This document shows positions 49,775 to 60,430 of a stretch of 64,000 nucleotides of DNA, piece after piece. This DNA comes from Symsagittifera roscoffensis. Lineage: Eukaryota > Xenacoelomorpha > Acoela > Convolutidae. Where the stretch lies: NCBI RefSeq assembly GCF_963678635.1, contig NC_087063.1, positions 70,579,617 to 70,643,616 on the forward strand, given 5' to 3'. Positions within the stretch are counted from its first letter, which is position 1. Each line of letters starts with the position of its first letter. A program made the position numbers and the translations under genes. The notes beneath the pieces were generated by a model. The model was not told the origin of the DNA. It searched no databases and was given only the letters and a program-made list of their open reading frames with translations.

Positions 49775-51066
49775 TTTTAGAGACTGTTCCAAATTTGTCA
49801 ATTTGAACACTTGATAGTCGTTCTCCCAAGACTATCACTTTCGTTACTTGCTCCAAGGGAAATATGAAATCTCAGGAACTCCACTAAGTTCTGGATAATG
49901 CAACAGTTCAGCTGCATCCTGTAGTGAAGTCAAGTCAAAAACAAGAAAATAGTGATTTTGAAAATCGACTCTGGGAAGAGCTAAGAAATCTTCGCTAAAC
50001 TGCCTTGCTTTCCTTGTTGTAACATAAGGACGACAAGGAGAAGTTGTATCTTATGAAATAATTGCTCTTACACCCCGATTAAATCTCAGCTCTCTCAAAT
50101 GAAAGTTTTGATAGCTGAAAGGATTTTTATGAAAAGATCCTTCAACAGCTGAATTTGTATTCATTGCAACAGCTATTTTTCTTATTGGGGGCGTTATTGA
50201 ATATATTTCCTTGTAAGAATTGATTTTGACGAGATGGAATGATAAAGGTTCTCGCTATAGTTTCCATGTGATTGTATTGAGCAGTTTCTCTTTCCAGATT
50301 CCATAGCAAGTATTGATGATTAGGTTGAGCAACTAAAATTCTTCTAGTAAACAGCGAACATTCAACATTTTTCAGACTGACATTTGGATTATCAGGTAGC
50401 ATGTAAAAATTAGGTCTAATTCGAATTAGTTAAATTCGAACTTTGGTATTTGGTAGCAACAGTTTTCGCAATTAAGCAAATCAATGGCAAGCCTCCCATA
50501 GAGTGAAAAAAATATACGTGTTCCTAAGGAATTTGCTCTATCAGTGAACGGATGCATATCAAATGCATCAGGAAATTCTTCAAAACTGTATCCATGACAA
50601 GCAAGTATTCTTTTATTACTCACTGCTGATGAGTTGAACTCGTTCGATATTGGCGTTGTAGACCATTGTATTGTTTAAAAAAACTTCACAGTTGGAGAAT
50701 AGAGAATGTAGTAGATTGCTTACATAAGTTAAGTAAGTTTGTGGTTCCTCATCTGAATCTTCCTCCGATTTTGCTTTATGTTCTGCTTTTTATTTTTTGA
50801 AAGCATCAAACTTTCTTCCTTTGAATAATTGAAGCTTTAATCTAAGATGGGTATCACGCATATCCAAGTAGAGATTACGATCTGTTTCAAATTCAAACTC
50901 AATACTGCCTTAATCCAGAGAAGTACTGGGGAATACTTCTTGTGCGCAAGATGATATAATTGTTTCCAAAACTGGGACTTTATCAAAACTCCTTTATCAA
51001 AGGGCATTTACAAAATAAAAAATTTGTAAATACCCTGTGCCGAATATGACTTTGGTTTACACTCAT
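49770..51066 (-). pseudogene. Polinton major capsid protein, copy 1
   Basis: Start ATG at 51,066-51,064 (minus). Several stops and frameshifts, but the double-jelly-roll-type Polinton MCP is readable: 'IEFEFETDRNLYLDMRDTHL', 'SNCEVFLNNTMVYNANIE', 'CHGYSFEEFPDAFDMHPF', 'NSLGTRIFFSLYGRLAIDL', 'VAMNTNSAVEGSFHKNP', 'NHYFLVFDLTSLQDAAELL' and the tail 'GERLSSVQIDKFGTV'. This is the family of invertebrate 'F54H12.2-like' proteins, recognised as Polinton capsid genes. The gene is head to head with a plus-strand ORF whose ATG is at 51,082. Non-functional. Confidence 0.8.
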
Positions 51067-51081
51067 TTTAAACTTTCAAAA

Positions 51082-52738
51082 ATGTCTTTGCGAGAGTCAA
51101 CCAGAGGAGTTAGTCCATATATGATGTTGCTGGGATTGAAAAAGCATTGCCGTTGACATTTTTACCCCGAGGAAGAAGAAACAAAGACGTCGCCACAGGT
51201 CTATGTAAGAGATGTGATCAGACGTTAGCAGGAGTTAAACGATTTATCTAGACGCAATACGCAACAAGCTCAGGCGAGGTCGAGAAAAATTTTGACAAGA
51301 AAGCAGCTGGCGCAAAAGCTTACTCAGTAGTAAACTACGTGTGGGTTTTTCAGAACGTTATCCCACCGAAAGGAACAAAGAAACCCCAAAAAACCTTTAA
51401 AAAATGAAGTGGACCGTTCACGAACGGAAGTGCATCAGGAGCGACGTTTTCACCGACGGAGTACCGGCCGAGCTGCGCAATTTGAAAACATTAAACCAAA
51501 TAACCCATCGACAGAAGAGTTTTGTATACCTGAAGACATGGAAGAGGGCAATTACGGGATGATGGACGTCGATGGATGATGCGAGGTCAATGAGAAAGAC
51601 ACCAGTGAAAAGAAAGATGGGCACTGAAAGAAGGAACAAGCCTCCCGTTGGACCTGGATCTTAATGAGATCATTAAGGCGGATGACGAAATCTTACCCAA
51701 TGCAGTTGAGGACTCAATGCAGAAAACCCCGAGCAGGTAGAAGTTTTCAAAATTATGGAACCGGATCTACCTATTTCGATGCAGACACGACTTTGTCGTA
51801 TAAAATGACGGGTCTTGCCAAAGAAGTATAATCCTTACGGAAACGAATTCGTGGGAGGTAGGATAGACCTTAAAGTATAGTAGAACACCTAGTGGGGCTG
51901 GGGGAAGTGAACATTGTCGATGATCTAAACAAAGATTGGATCGACGATCGGTATAAGCCCGAAGTGGAATTTGACGACGAACAGCAGGACGTAGACCACG
52001 AGAGCATGAAAAACATAAATAATGACAAATAAGATCCTTCCTGGACAGCCCAGGAAGTGCCATTGTTCAATCCTGCGTTCAATCTTATTTTAATATCGGG
52101 ATGTGATCGACGGGGACGTCGATGGGTAATTTTGTCCGGGGAGTGGGGTTAGGACTTATCCACACTGAAAAGTTATTAATTATTATTTGTAAATTATAAA
52201 TTATTAATTAAAATTTGTAGAAAAAACAGGTGTTTTAGAGGTAAAAATAAATGAAGGCCGTAGGAACCAGACATAGGGAGAGTAGAAGAGTCTTTATTTA
52301 ACTTGCCAAGTGAATACTCAGATAAACTAATACTAACAGAAATTGATTTTATATTTACGGATAGGATGTGTGCGATAGCTATCACCGCGGATATGAGTTT
52401 TAGAACAGCATTAACAGCCGACTTTGGGGGAGAGAGTACCAGAACATATAGTTCTTGTGGAAACCCAGGAATAGGGGGGTGTAGCAGCCTCGCCACCGCC
52501 GGCTTCGCAGATACCAGAAAATTAATTAGGCTTCTTGGTGACAAGGGCGACGGAGAAGCAACACGTGGACCCCAAAGATTTGATTTTGTCCATCACGAGA
52601 CTAATAGACTTCTTGGTTGAAAAGGGAGAGAAAGAACTCTCGCTTCCGGTATATGACCCAAACAGAGGACGACTGAATCATCGGGAGCTGTAAATGCTGA
52701 TACACGTGATCTTTTCGGATACCAACATAGAAATGTAA
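51082..52738 (+). pseudogene. Unknown-element ORF3, copy D1
   Basis: Opens ATG 51,082 ('MSLRESTRGVSPYMMLLGL') 15 nt from the divergent MCP start, and ends at TAA 52,736 after 'MLIHVIFSDTNIEM'. Frames switch often. Conserved pieces: 'RRNTQQAQARSRKILTRKQL', 'NPSTEEFCIPEDMEEGNYG', 'DLNKDWIDDRYKPEVEFDDE', 'WTAQEVPLFNPAFNL', 'LPSEYSDKLILTEIDFIF', 'GNPGIGGCSSLATAGFAD' and 'SLPVYDPNRGRLNHREL'. The N-terminal third is basic, the middle acidic. It is uncertain whether the first ~35 codons belong to ORF3 or to the adjoining Polinton. Family unknown. Confidence 0.5.
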
Positions 52739-53129
52739 CTACATAAGAAATATTATTTAGGAATAGGTTGAATATAGGTTGAGTGTATGATGTGTTATCT
52801 GTTATGTTGTTTTGTTATAGGGATCCTGGATTTGGAAGGGTTAGCGACCACTAATGATCGAAAAATAATTTTGGGAACAGATCCAAAGTGTGGACGGTCC
52901 TCGCTTAGATCAGCTTCCAAGATTTTAGCTTGAATTGAAATTTAATATATCTTAAGATCAAAATCTTTTTATCTGACAATTTTTGAATAAATTTTAATAT
53001 ATGTTTGGAGCAATGCTGAGAGATCTGATAGTCTTGAACTTATTTTTGGATTCTGATTGATCAATTTATTCTCTGAATTTCAACCTGTTGTGAATCAATT
53101 TATCGAATTCAAACAACGAACGAACGAGA
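52739..53129 (+). promoter_or_regulatory. Conserved non-coding spacer between ORF3 and ORF1 (D1)
   Basis: 391 nt of AT-rich DNA with no frame, retained with high identity at 57,217-57,604. Contains TTGTTATAGGGATCCTGG (acceptor-like) and two TTTAATATAT words. Candidate promoter, splice or translation-initiation region for ORF1. Confidence 0.4.
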
Positions 53130-54667
53130 ATGGACAATCCTGATTTAGACGAGGTCTATGTGGGGCCAGTCAAATACAGCTCTATGGTAGGCTACTGAAA
53201 CAGACTATGCCCAGGATGACGCAGAGTTAGTCATCTTGACGGCTCCTCTTACGAACATCGCAGGGCACGTACCGCTCTCTGGAAACGACTGGCGCATGCA
53301 CCCGGGGTGGGCACCCCGAGGACCTACCAACCTGGAGAGATGCTTCTCCCAGCCAGACCTAGGCCCGGTTTGAGTAGTAGACATCAAGCTTTCCAACAAG
53401 AAATGAGTAGCGAGGCTGCATTGTCTAGCTCACAGTTGAAAGCTGCAGTATCCAACAGGAAAGGTTCTGAACGAGACGAGAGACCAGCTAGACCGAGTGC
53501 GAAAAACCTTGGTCAAAACTGAAGAAGATAGAGATTTGTGGAGGAGACTATTTGAGGGAGCAGGGACAAGAGATAGAACGCTTGAGGTAGGAGTAGAAGG
53601 AGCGATATGAACGATTGGAAGTCGCAAAAACGGAACGACCGTTACCTGCAGAAAGCGTTCTCCCTGGGTAATCGTCAATGGAGCTTCTGACGCCTGTCGA
53701 GGTGAGTCAAAGAACGGAAATGCAAGTCCTAACAGGATCCGATAGTGTGACAATCTCGGCATCAAGCGACACCCTAGGCGATCCAGTTGTGGAGAAAACG
53801 ATGAGGCAGCTGGTGGAAGCCGCTGGTCGACTCGTAGCCAACAAGAATGGGCCAGGTTCCAGGGTGACTGCACCCTACGGAAAAATTGATGATACCGCCA
53901 GAGCAGAGCTCTCCTCGGAGTGATAAAGAAAAGAGGAGCTGCTACGATGACGAAGTCAGGAAAGACTTCCGCCAGAAAAATCAGGAAGATACAGAAAAAC
54001 AACCAGATCAAGAATAGCTTCTCGGGACTCACGGACACGGACATGAGAGCTTGTTTTAAAAGATCAACGTGCAGTCCGGCAATTATTATGCTGCAACCAC
54101 CCCTCGGCATTCGACTTTTGGTGATGTAAAACGATAAGGTGGACTGAAACTCAAAATTGACGAGACTATCTTCGCTGCCTACGACAAAGCAGAAATGAGG
54201 AAGGCCATAATATATGTGATTTCGAGCTCGAACCTTGTAAACCTCCAAGTGTTTTTTCTGGCCCGATGTGATAATGTTGGTGCCAAACGACCTGAATCGG
54301 ATGCAATCCATATCAATGGCATTGGGGTTAAACGGCAAACAGAGTTGAAACCGAAAACGATCGTTTTTGCCGGCATCAATGATCACTTGCACAGCAGAGG
54401 TCTCCTGCGCAGACTCAGAGAGCCAGCGACGGCAGAAGCTGCTGTGTGGCCAGCAATTAAAGACGTTGTGGAGTCCATGGGTGAGATTATGGACCTGTTA
54501 AAAGAAGGCAGGTTCCACAAGATAAGTGCGAAGCCCTTATTTGTGCTCTGCCCATGATATGAACACCTTCCGAACGGATTGAAAAATGTGTATCGTGCTG
54601 CAAGAGGACGTGCTTCGACGTTATGTAGGAGTCATGCCCCTACTCACTGATTTATGCCTTGCTATGA
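53130..54667 (+). pseudogene. Unknown-element ORF1, deleted copy D1
   Basis: Starts 'MDNPDLDEVYVGPVK' and proceeds through 'DDAELVILTAPLTNIAGHVP', a coiled-coil region ('LDRVRKTLVKTEEDRDLWRR' in another frame), 'GDPVVEKTMRQLVEAAGRLV' and a basic stretch 'KSGKTSARKIRKIQKNNQIK'. At about 54,120 it jumps directly to the second SGNH-like domain ('KPKTIVFAGINDHLHSRGLL', 54,350-54,405), skipping the first SGNH-like domain and linker present in D2. A second jump near 54,575 leads to 'YVGVMPLLTDLCLAMR' and the copy ends. It keeps an intact 'TAEAAVWPAIKDVVESMGEI' tract better than D2. An internally deleted derivative. Confidence 0.55.
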
Positions 54668-55497
54668 GGAAATAAAGGTTCTTGCTATAGTTTCCATGTA
54701 ATTGTATTGAGCAGGTTCTCTTTCCAGATTCCATTGCAAGTATTGATGATTAGGTTCAGCAACTAAAATTCTACTAGTAAACAGCGAACAACCAACAATT
54801 TTCAGACTGACATTTGGATTATCAGATAGCATGTAAAAATTAGGTCTAACTCGAATTAATTTAATTCGAACTTTGGTATTTGGTAGCAACAGTTTTCGCA
54901 ATTAAGCAAATCAATGACAAGCCTCCCATAGAGTGAAAAAGTTATAGTGTTCCTAAGGAATTTGCTCTATCAGTGAACGGATGCATATCAAATGCATCAG
55001 GAAATTCTTCAAAACTGTATCCATGACAAGCAAGTGTTCTTTTATTACTCACTGCTGACGAGTTGAATTCGTTCGATATTTGTGTCTTTTGAGGATATAC
55101 TCCATTGGCGTTGTAGACCATTGTATTGTTAAAATAAACTTCACAGTTGGAGAATAGAGAATGTAATAGATTGTTTACATAAGTTAAGTAAGTTTGTGGT
55201 TCCTCATCTGAATCTTCCTCCGATTTTGCTTTATGTTCTGCTTTTTTTTTTGAATAATTGAAGCTTTAAACTAAGATGGGTATCACGCATATCCAAGTAG
55301 AGATTACGAGCAGTTTCAAATTCAAACTCAATACTGCTTTCATCCAGAGAAGTACTGTGAAAAACTTCTTGTGTGCAAGATCACAAAATTGGTTCCAAAA
55401 CTGGGACTTTATCAAAAATCTCCTTCATCAAAGCGCATTTACAAAATGAAAAATTTATACATACTCTGTGCCGAAAGTGACTTTGGTTTACACTCAT
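54668..55497 (-). pseudogene. Polinton major capsid protein, copy 2 (truncated)
   Basis: Duplicate of the first two thirds of the MCP at 49,770-51,066. ATG 55,497-55,495 (minus), 'MSVNQSHFRHRVCINFSF', then 'TSLDESSIEFEFETARN', where copy 1 has a stop, so this copy shows the N-terminal frame more clearly. It has its own stop shortly after 'DKVPVLEPIL' and a deletion in 'LKLQLFKKKKQN'. It ends at the duplication boundary after 'YNYMETIARTFIS'. Non-functional. Confidence 0.8.
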
Positions 55498-55512
55498 TTT
55501 AAATTTTCAAAA

Positions 55513-57216
55513 ATGTCTTTGCGAGAGTCCACCACAGGAGATGGTCCACATATGATGTTGCTGGGATTAAAAAAGCTTTGCCCTTGACTTTTTTTAACCC
55601 CGAGTAAGAAGAAACGAAGACGTAGCCACAGGTCTATGTAGGAAATGTGATCAGACGTTAGCAGGAGTTAAACGAATTATCTAGACGCAATACTCAACAA
55701 GCTCAGGCGAGCTAGAGGAAAACCTTGACAAGAAAGCAGCTGGCGCAAAAGCTTACTCTGTAGGAGACTACAGGTGGGTTTTTCAGAACTTTATCCCACC
55801 GAAAGTAACGAAGGAACCCCAAAAAAACTAAATAAATGAAGGGGACCGTTCAGGATAACGGAAGTGCATCAAGAGGTACGTTTTTACCGACTGAGTACCA
55901 GCCGAGCTGAGCAATTTGAATACATTAAACAAAATAACCCATCGACAGAAGACTTGTGTATACCTGAAGACATGGAAGAGGGCAATTCTGTATGATGGAC
56001 CCTGCTTGCGAGATCAATGAGAAAGACACCAGGGAAAAGAACGATGGGATTGAGGCACTGAAAGAAGGAACAACCCCGCCGTTGGACCTGGATCTTAATG
56101 AGATCATTAAGGCGGATGAAGAAGTCTTACCCAATGCAGTTGAGAACTCAATGCAGAAAACCGCAAAAAGGTAAAAGTTTCCAAAATTATGGAACCAGGT
56201 CTACCTGTTTCGATGCAGACACGACAAAGTGACAGGCCAAGCACCGTCACTTTGTCGTATAAAGTGACGGGTCTTGCCAAAGAAGTATAATCCTTACGGA
56301 GACGAATTCGTAGGAGACAGGATAGACCTTAAAGGATAGTAGAACACCTAGTGGGTCTGGGGGAGCTAACTGTGTCACAGGAAGTGAACATTGGCGATGA
56401 TCTAGAAAAAGATTGGATCGGCGATCGGTATAAGCCCGAAGTGGAAATTGACGACGAACAGCAGGACGTAGACCGCGAGAGCATGAAATACATAAATGAT
56501 GACAAATAAGATCCTTCCTGGACAGCCCAGGAAGTGCCATTGTTCAATCCTGCGTTCAATCTTAACTTAATATCCGGGATGTGATCAACGGGGATGTCGA
56601 TCGGTAATTTTTTCCGGGGAGTGGAGGTAGGACTTATACACACTGAAATGTTAATTATAAGAAACTTTAAAATTTGTAGAAGAAACAGGTGTTTTAGAGG
56701 TAAAAACAAATGAAGGCCCTTAGGAACCAGACATAGGGAGAGTAGTAGTGTCTTAATTTACCTTGCCAATTGAATACTCAGATAGCATATTACTAACAGA
56801 AATTGATTTTATACTTACGGATATCAAACCGCGGATATCAAACCGAATCCTTACTTATACTTACGGATATCGAACCGTATTTAAAACAGCATTAACAGCC
56901 GACTTTAGGAGGGAGTACCAGAACAAAGAGTTCTTGTGGAAGCCCAGGAATAGGGGGTGTAGCAGCTTTGCCACCGGCGGCTTCGCAGATACCAGGAAAG
57001 TAATTATGCTTCTTGGTGACAAGGGCGACGGAGAAGCAACACGTGGACTACAAAGATTTGGTTTTGTCCATCACGAGACCAATAGACTTCTTGGTTGAAA
57101 AGGGAGAGAAAGAACTCTCGCTTCCGGTATATGACCCAAACAGAGGACGACTGAATCATTGGGAGCTGTAAATGCTGATACACGTGATCTTTTTGGATAC
57201 CGACATAGAAATGTAA
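55513..57216 (+). pseudogene. Unknown-element ORF3, copy D2
   Basis: Same layout as the D1 copy: ATG 55,513, TAA 57,214. Clearer stretches here include 'EINEKDTREKNDGIEALKEG', 'PLDLDLNEIIKADEEVLPNA', 'KEYNPYGDEFVGDRIDLKG' and 'DDEQQDVDRESMKYINDD'. A local triplication of GATATCAAACCG-like words at 56,821-56,875 and an extra GTGACAGGCCAAGCACCGTC near 56,228-56,250 distinguish it from D1. An acidic, hydrophilic protein followed by a more globular C-terminal part. It could be a structural or nucleic-acid-binding protein; no motif proves it. Confidence 0.5.
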
Positions 57217-57604
57217 CTATAAGAACTATTATTTAGGTATAGGTTGAATGTAGGTTGAGTGTATGATGTGTTATGTGTTATGTTGTTTTGTTATAGGGAT
57301 CTTGGATTTGGAAAGGTTAGCGACCACGAATGATCGAAAATTATTTTGGGAACAGATCCAAAGTGTGGACTGTCCTCTCTTAGATCAGTTTCCAAGATTT
57401 TAGATTGAATTGAATTTTAATATATCTTAAGATCAAAATCTTTTTATCTGACAATTTTTGAATAAGTTTTAATTTATATTTGGAGCAATAATGAGAGATC
57501 TGATAGTCTTGAACTTATTTCTGGATTCTGATTGATCAATTTATTCTCTGAATTTCAACCTGTAGTGAATCAATTTATCGAATTCAAACAACGAACGAAC
57601 GAGA
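57217..57604 (+). promoter_or_regulatory. Conserved non-coding spacer between ORF3 and ORF1 (D2)
   Basis: Counterpart of 52,739-53,129 with nearly the same sequence, including TTTTGTTATAGGGATC and AACAACGAACGAACGAGA directly before the ORF1 ATG at 57,605. Confidence 0.4.
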
Positions 57605-58639
57605 ATGGACAATCCTGATTTAGACGAGGTCTATGTGGGGCCAGCCAAAGACAGCTCTATGGTATGCTACTGAAAAAAGACTTCGCCCAGGATGACGCAG
57701 AGTTAGTCATGTTGACGGCTCCTCTTACGAACATCGCAGGGCACGTACCGCTCTCTGGAAACGACTTGGCGCACTCAACGGGGTGGGCACCCCGAAAACC
57801 TACCAACCTGGAGAGATGCTTCTCCCAGCTAGACTTAGGCCCGGTTTGAGCAGTAGACATCAAGCTTTCCAACAAGAAATGAGTAGCGAGGCTGCCTTGT
57901 CTAGCTCACAGTTGAAAGCTGCAGTACCCGCCAAGAGAGGCAGTGTAGAAGAAAAAGTACAGATGATTGAAACGATGGAAGTTCTGAACGAGACGAGAGA
58001 CAAGTTGGACCGAGTGCGAAAAACCATGGTCAGAACTGAGGAAGATAGAGATATGTGGAGGAGACTAATTGAGGGCGCAACAAGAAGCAGGGACAAGAGA
58101 TAGAACGCTTGAGGCAGGAGTAGAAGGAGCAATATGAACAATTGGAAGTCACAAAAACGGAACGACCGTTACCTGCAGGAAGCGTTCCCCCTGGGTAATT
58201 GTCAATGGAGCTTCTGTCGCCTTTCGAGGTGAGTCAAACAACGGAAGTGCAAGTCCTAACAGGATCCGGTAGTGTGACATTCTCGGCCTCAAGCGACACC
58301 CTAGGCGATCCAGTTGTGGAGAAAACGATGAGGCAGCTGGTGGAAGCCGCTGGTCGACTCGTAGCCAACAAGAATGGGCCAGGTTCCAGGGTGACTGCAA
58401 CCTACGGAAAAATTGATGATACCGCCAGAGCAGAGCTCTCCTCGGAGTGATAAAGAAAAGAGGAGCTGCTACGATGACGAAGTCAGGAAAGACTTCCGCC
58501 AGAAAAATCAGGAAGAAACAGAAAAACAACCAGATCAAGAATAGCTTCTCGGGACTCCCGGACACGGACATGAGAGCTTGTTTTTAATAGACGTGGAGTC
58601 CGGCAAATAATATGCAGTAACCACACCTCGGTATTCGAC

Positions 58640-59140
58640 ATTTGATATTGGGCGATAGTCTTGAGAGAGTTTTAAAGAACTTGAGAACCCCATGGATCAA
58701 TACGGTGATTGAATTCGGAGGTGCCACAGTAGCCCAGCTTTATCTAATGGTGGAGTTGATGAATCCGGATAGAATCGTGAACGTGACCATTCTAATAAGC
58801 ACCAACAACGTAGCTAGAGGCTAAGACTCGGAAAAGAATCAAATGGAAGCAATGCTTTTGTGCTTGTTTACTGCCGTGTGGCAGAAGTTTCAGTGCGCAG
58901 TACTGACTGTCTGTACAATACCAATGAATGCAAGAGCACAATCAGCCACAGCGAGAAGACACAATGAAGGAGTCGAGAGGTGAAACGACATAGTGCGTAA
59001 TCTGGTAAGTCGCAATGATGGACGAATGATTTTACTTGATGGACTTGGAAAGTGAGTTGAGTGCTCTGGATTAGGCCAAACTGAGCACTGTTTGAAAGCA
59101 CTTCGACAGTATAGAAGGACAAGCCTGGGTTAACCGTGTC
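58640..59140 (+). pseudogene. SGNH/GDSL hydrolase-like domain 1 within ORF1
   Basis: 'ILGDSLERVLKNLRTPW' carries block I G-D-S (nucleophile Ser). 'VIEFGGATVAQLYLMVELM' has the block II Gly. 'VTILISTNNVARG' has block III with Asn kept but Gly replaced by Ser. 'CAVLTVCTIPMNAR' is a plausible fourth strand. 'KHFDSIEGQAWVN', just after an in-frame stop near 59,089, contains the block V His. The family hydrolyses ester bonds. Presence of all blocks in order supports the call; the frame is broken here. Confidence 0.65.
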
Positions 59141-59432
59141 TTCCAAGAACGAATGAAGAATTGGAGGTTGAACTGTTCGACACTGGAGCACTAAGAACGA
59201 AGGAGGCGACAAACGCTCCGTCAGTTTCAACCCTTGTGCCGTCTAATCTGGATACACACTTGGGACCAGCCCCAGCCGTGCGGCAAGCATTGCAGAGCTT
59301 GAGTGAGAAAGAACAGAGGTTAGACGTTTCGAACCGACTAAAAAAGGCTCCAGCGAGAAGGAATAAACAACCGCGACGAAAATTGGGACCAGTCAATCAG
59401 ACGGACGCGACCTCAGGCAGCTCAAGATCCGA

Positions 59433-59465
<33 letters not shown>
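59433..59465 (+). repeat. (GAC/ACG)n triplet microsatellite in ORF1 linker
   Basis: About 11 ACG units in frame as poly-Thr within the low-complexity linker between the two SGNH-like domains. Confidence 0.9.
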
Positions 59466-59929
59466 TGTGAGCAGGGACGAGCGACGCCCGGATAGGAGTT
59501 CCGTGATGTGGTCAAGACTCATACCTCCTTTTGCCATTATTACGAGCAGGATTTGATGAAATTGAATCTACAAGCGGCAAGATTCGCGTCTGATGCAATG
59601 AGAATGCTGAATGGTGCGAGACTGTCATCAAATGGATTGCACTCGATCCTAGAAGTGGCCGGGTTGATAACGGAATAAATCAACTTCAGCTATAAGACAG
59701 CATTACGGTTGACTGACCTTGAGGGACTACCCTCAAATAACACCATGGGTCCTGTGAAAGCCGGACAATTGCAAGATGTGAAGAAAAAAAACAGGGAGCA
59801 AACTATGGAGGAGAGACGAGGAAGTTTCTTAACAGAAAGAGCATCCACTGGGCAAAATGTCAAGATGTATAAACAGGTGCGAGCGCCTCCAGCTCATTTG
59901 GAGGAGAGAGCCTATTCAAAACAAGTAAC

Positions 59930-60430
59930 GTAAGATGGTGATGTAGAACGATATGGTGGACTGAAACTCAAAATTGACGAGACTATCTTCGCTGCCTACG
60001 ACAAAGCAGAAATGGGGAAGGCCATAATATATGTGATTTCGAGCTCGAACCTTGTAAACCTCCAAGTCTTTGTTCTGGCCCGATGTGATAATGTTGGTAC
60101 CAAACGACCTGGATTGGATGCAATCCATATCAATGGCATTGGGGTTAAACGGCAAACAGAGTTGAAACCGAAAACGATCGTTTTTGCCGGCATCAACGAT
60201 CACTTCACAGCCAGCGACGACAGAATCTGCTGTGTGGCCAGCAATTAAAGACGTTCTGGAGTCCATGGGTGAGATTGTGGACGTGTTGAAAGATGGCGGG
60301 TCCCAGAAGACAACTCCGAAGCCCTTATTTGTGCTATGCCCGTGATATGCACACCTTCCGGATGGATTGAGAATATTGTATGCGATAATTGCACTCCTCC
60401 CTTTTTGGAAATATGACGTGATCATACCTG
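59930..60430 (+). pseudogene. SGNH-like domain 2 within ORF1
   Basis: 'YGGLKLKIDETIFAAYDKAE', 'KAIIYVISSSNLVNLQVFVL', and 'TIVFAGINDH' with a G-x-N-D block III at about 60,189-60,200. The downstream 'FVLCP.YAHLPDGLR' is where a C-terminal strand would lie. The block I Ser is not obvious. D1 (54,130-54,560) preserves the post-GIND segment better. It may be a degenerate, perhaps non-catalytic, SGNH fold. Inference from motif and position. Confidence 0.5.

Larger units (their letters stand above)
49022..51066 (-). mobile_element. Polinton/Maverick-type remnant
   Basis: Minus-strand order: major capsid protein, a small membrane ORF, adenain-like protease. This combination is characteristic of Polintons and related adintovirus-like elements. 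No family-B DNA polymerase, packaging ATPase or retroviral-type integrase was found in the window, so only a morphogenesis module remains. All genes are broken. Confidence 0.75.

Noticed and set aside
53430-54392. 320-codon open frame on the minus strand
   Set aside because: It lies antisense to ORF1 of the unknown element, spans the internal deletion joint of D1, and its composition (Phe/Leu/Ser/Arg) is that of a shadow frame.
59161-59556. Separate 131-codon gene
   Set aside because: Collinear with the ORF1 linker following SGNH-like domain 1; it is a frame fragment of the long ORF1 and not an independent gene.
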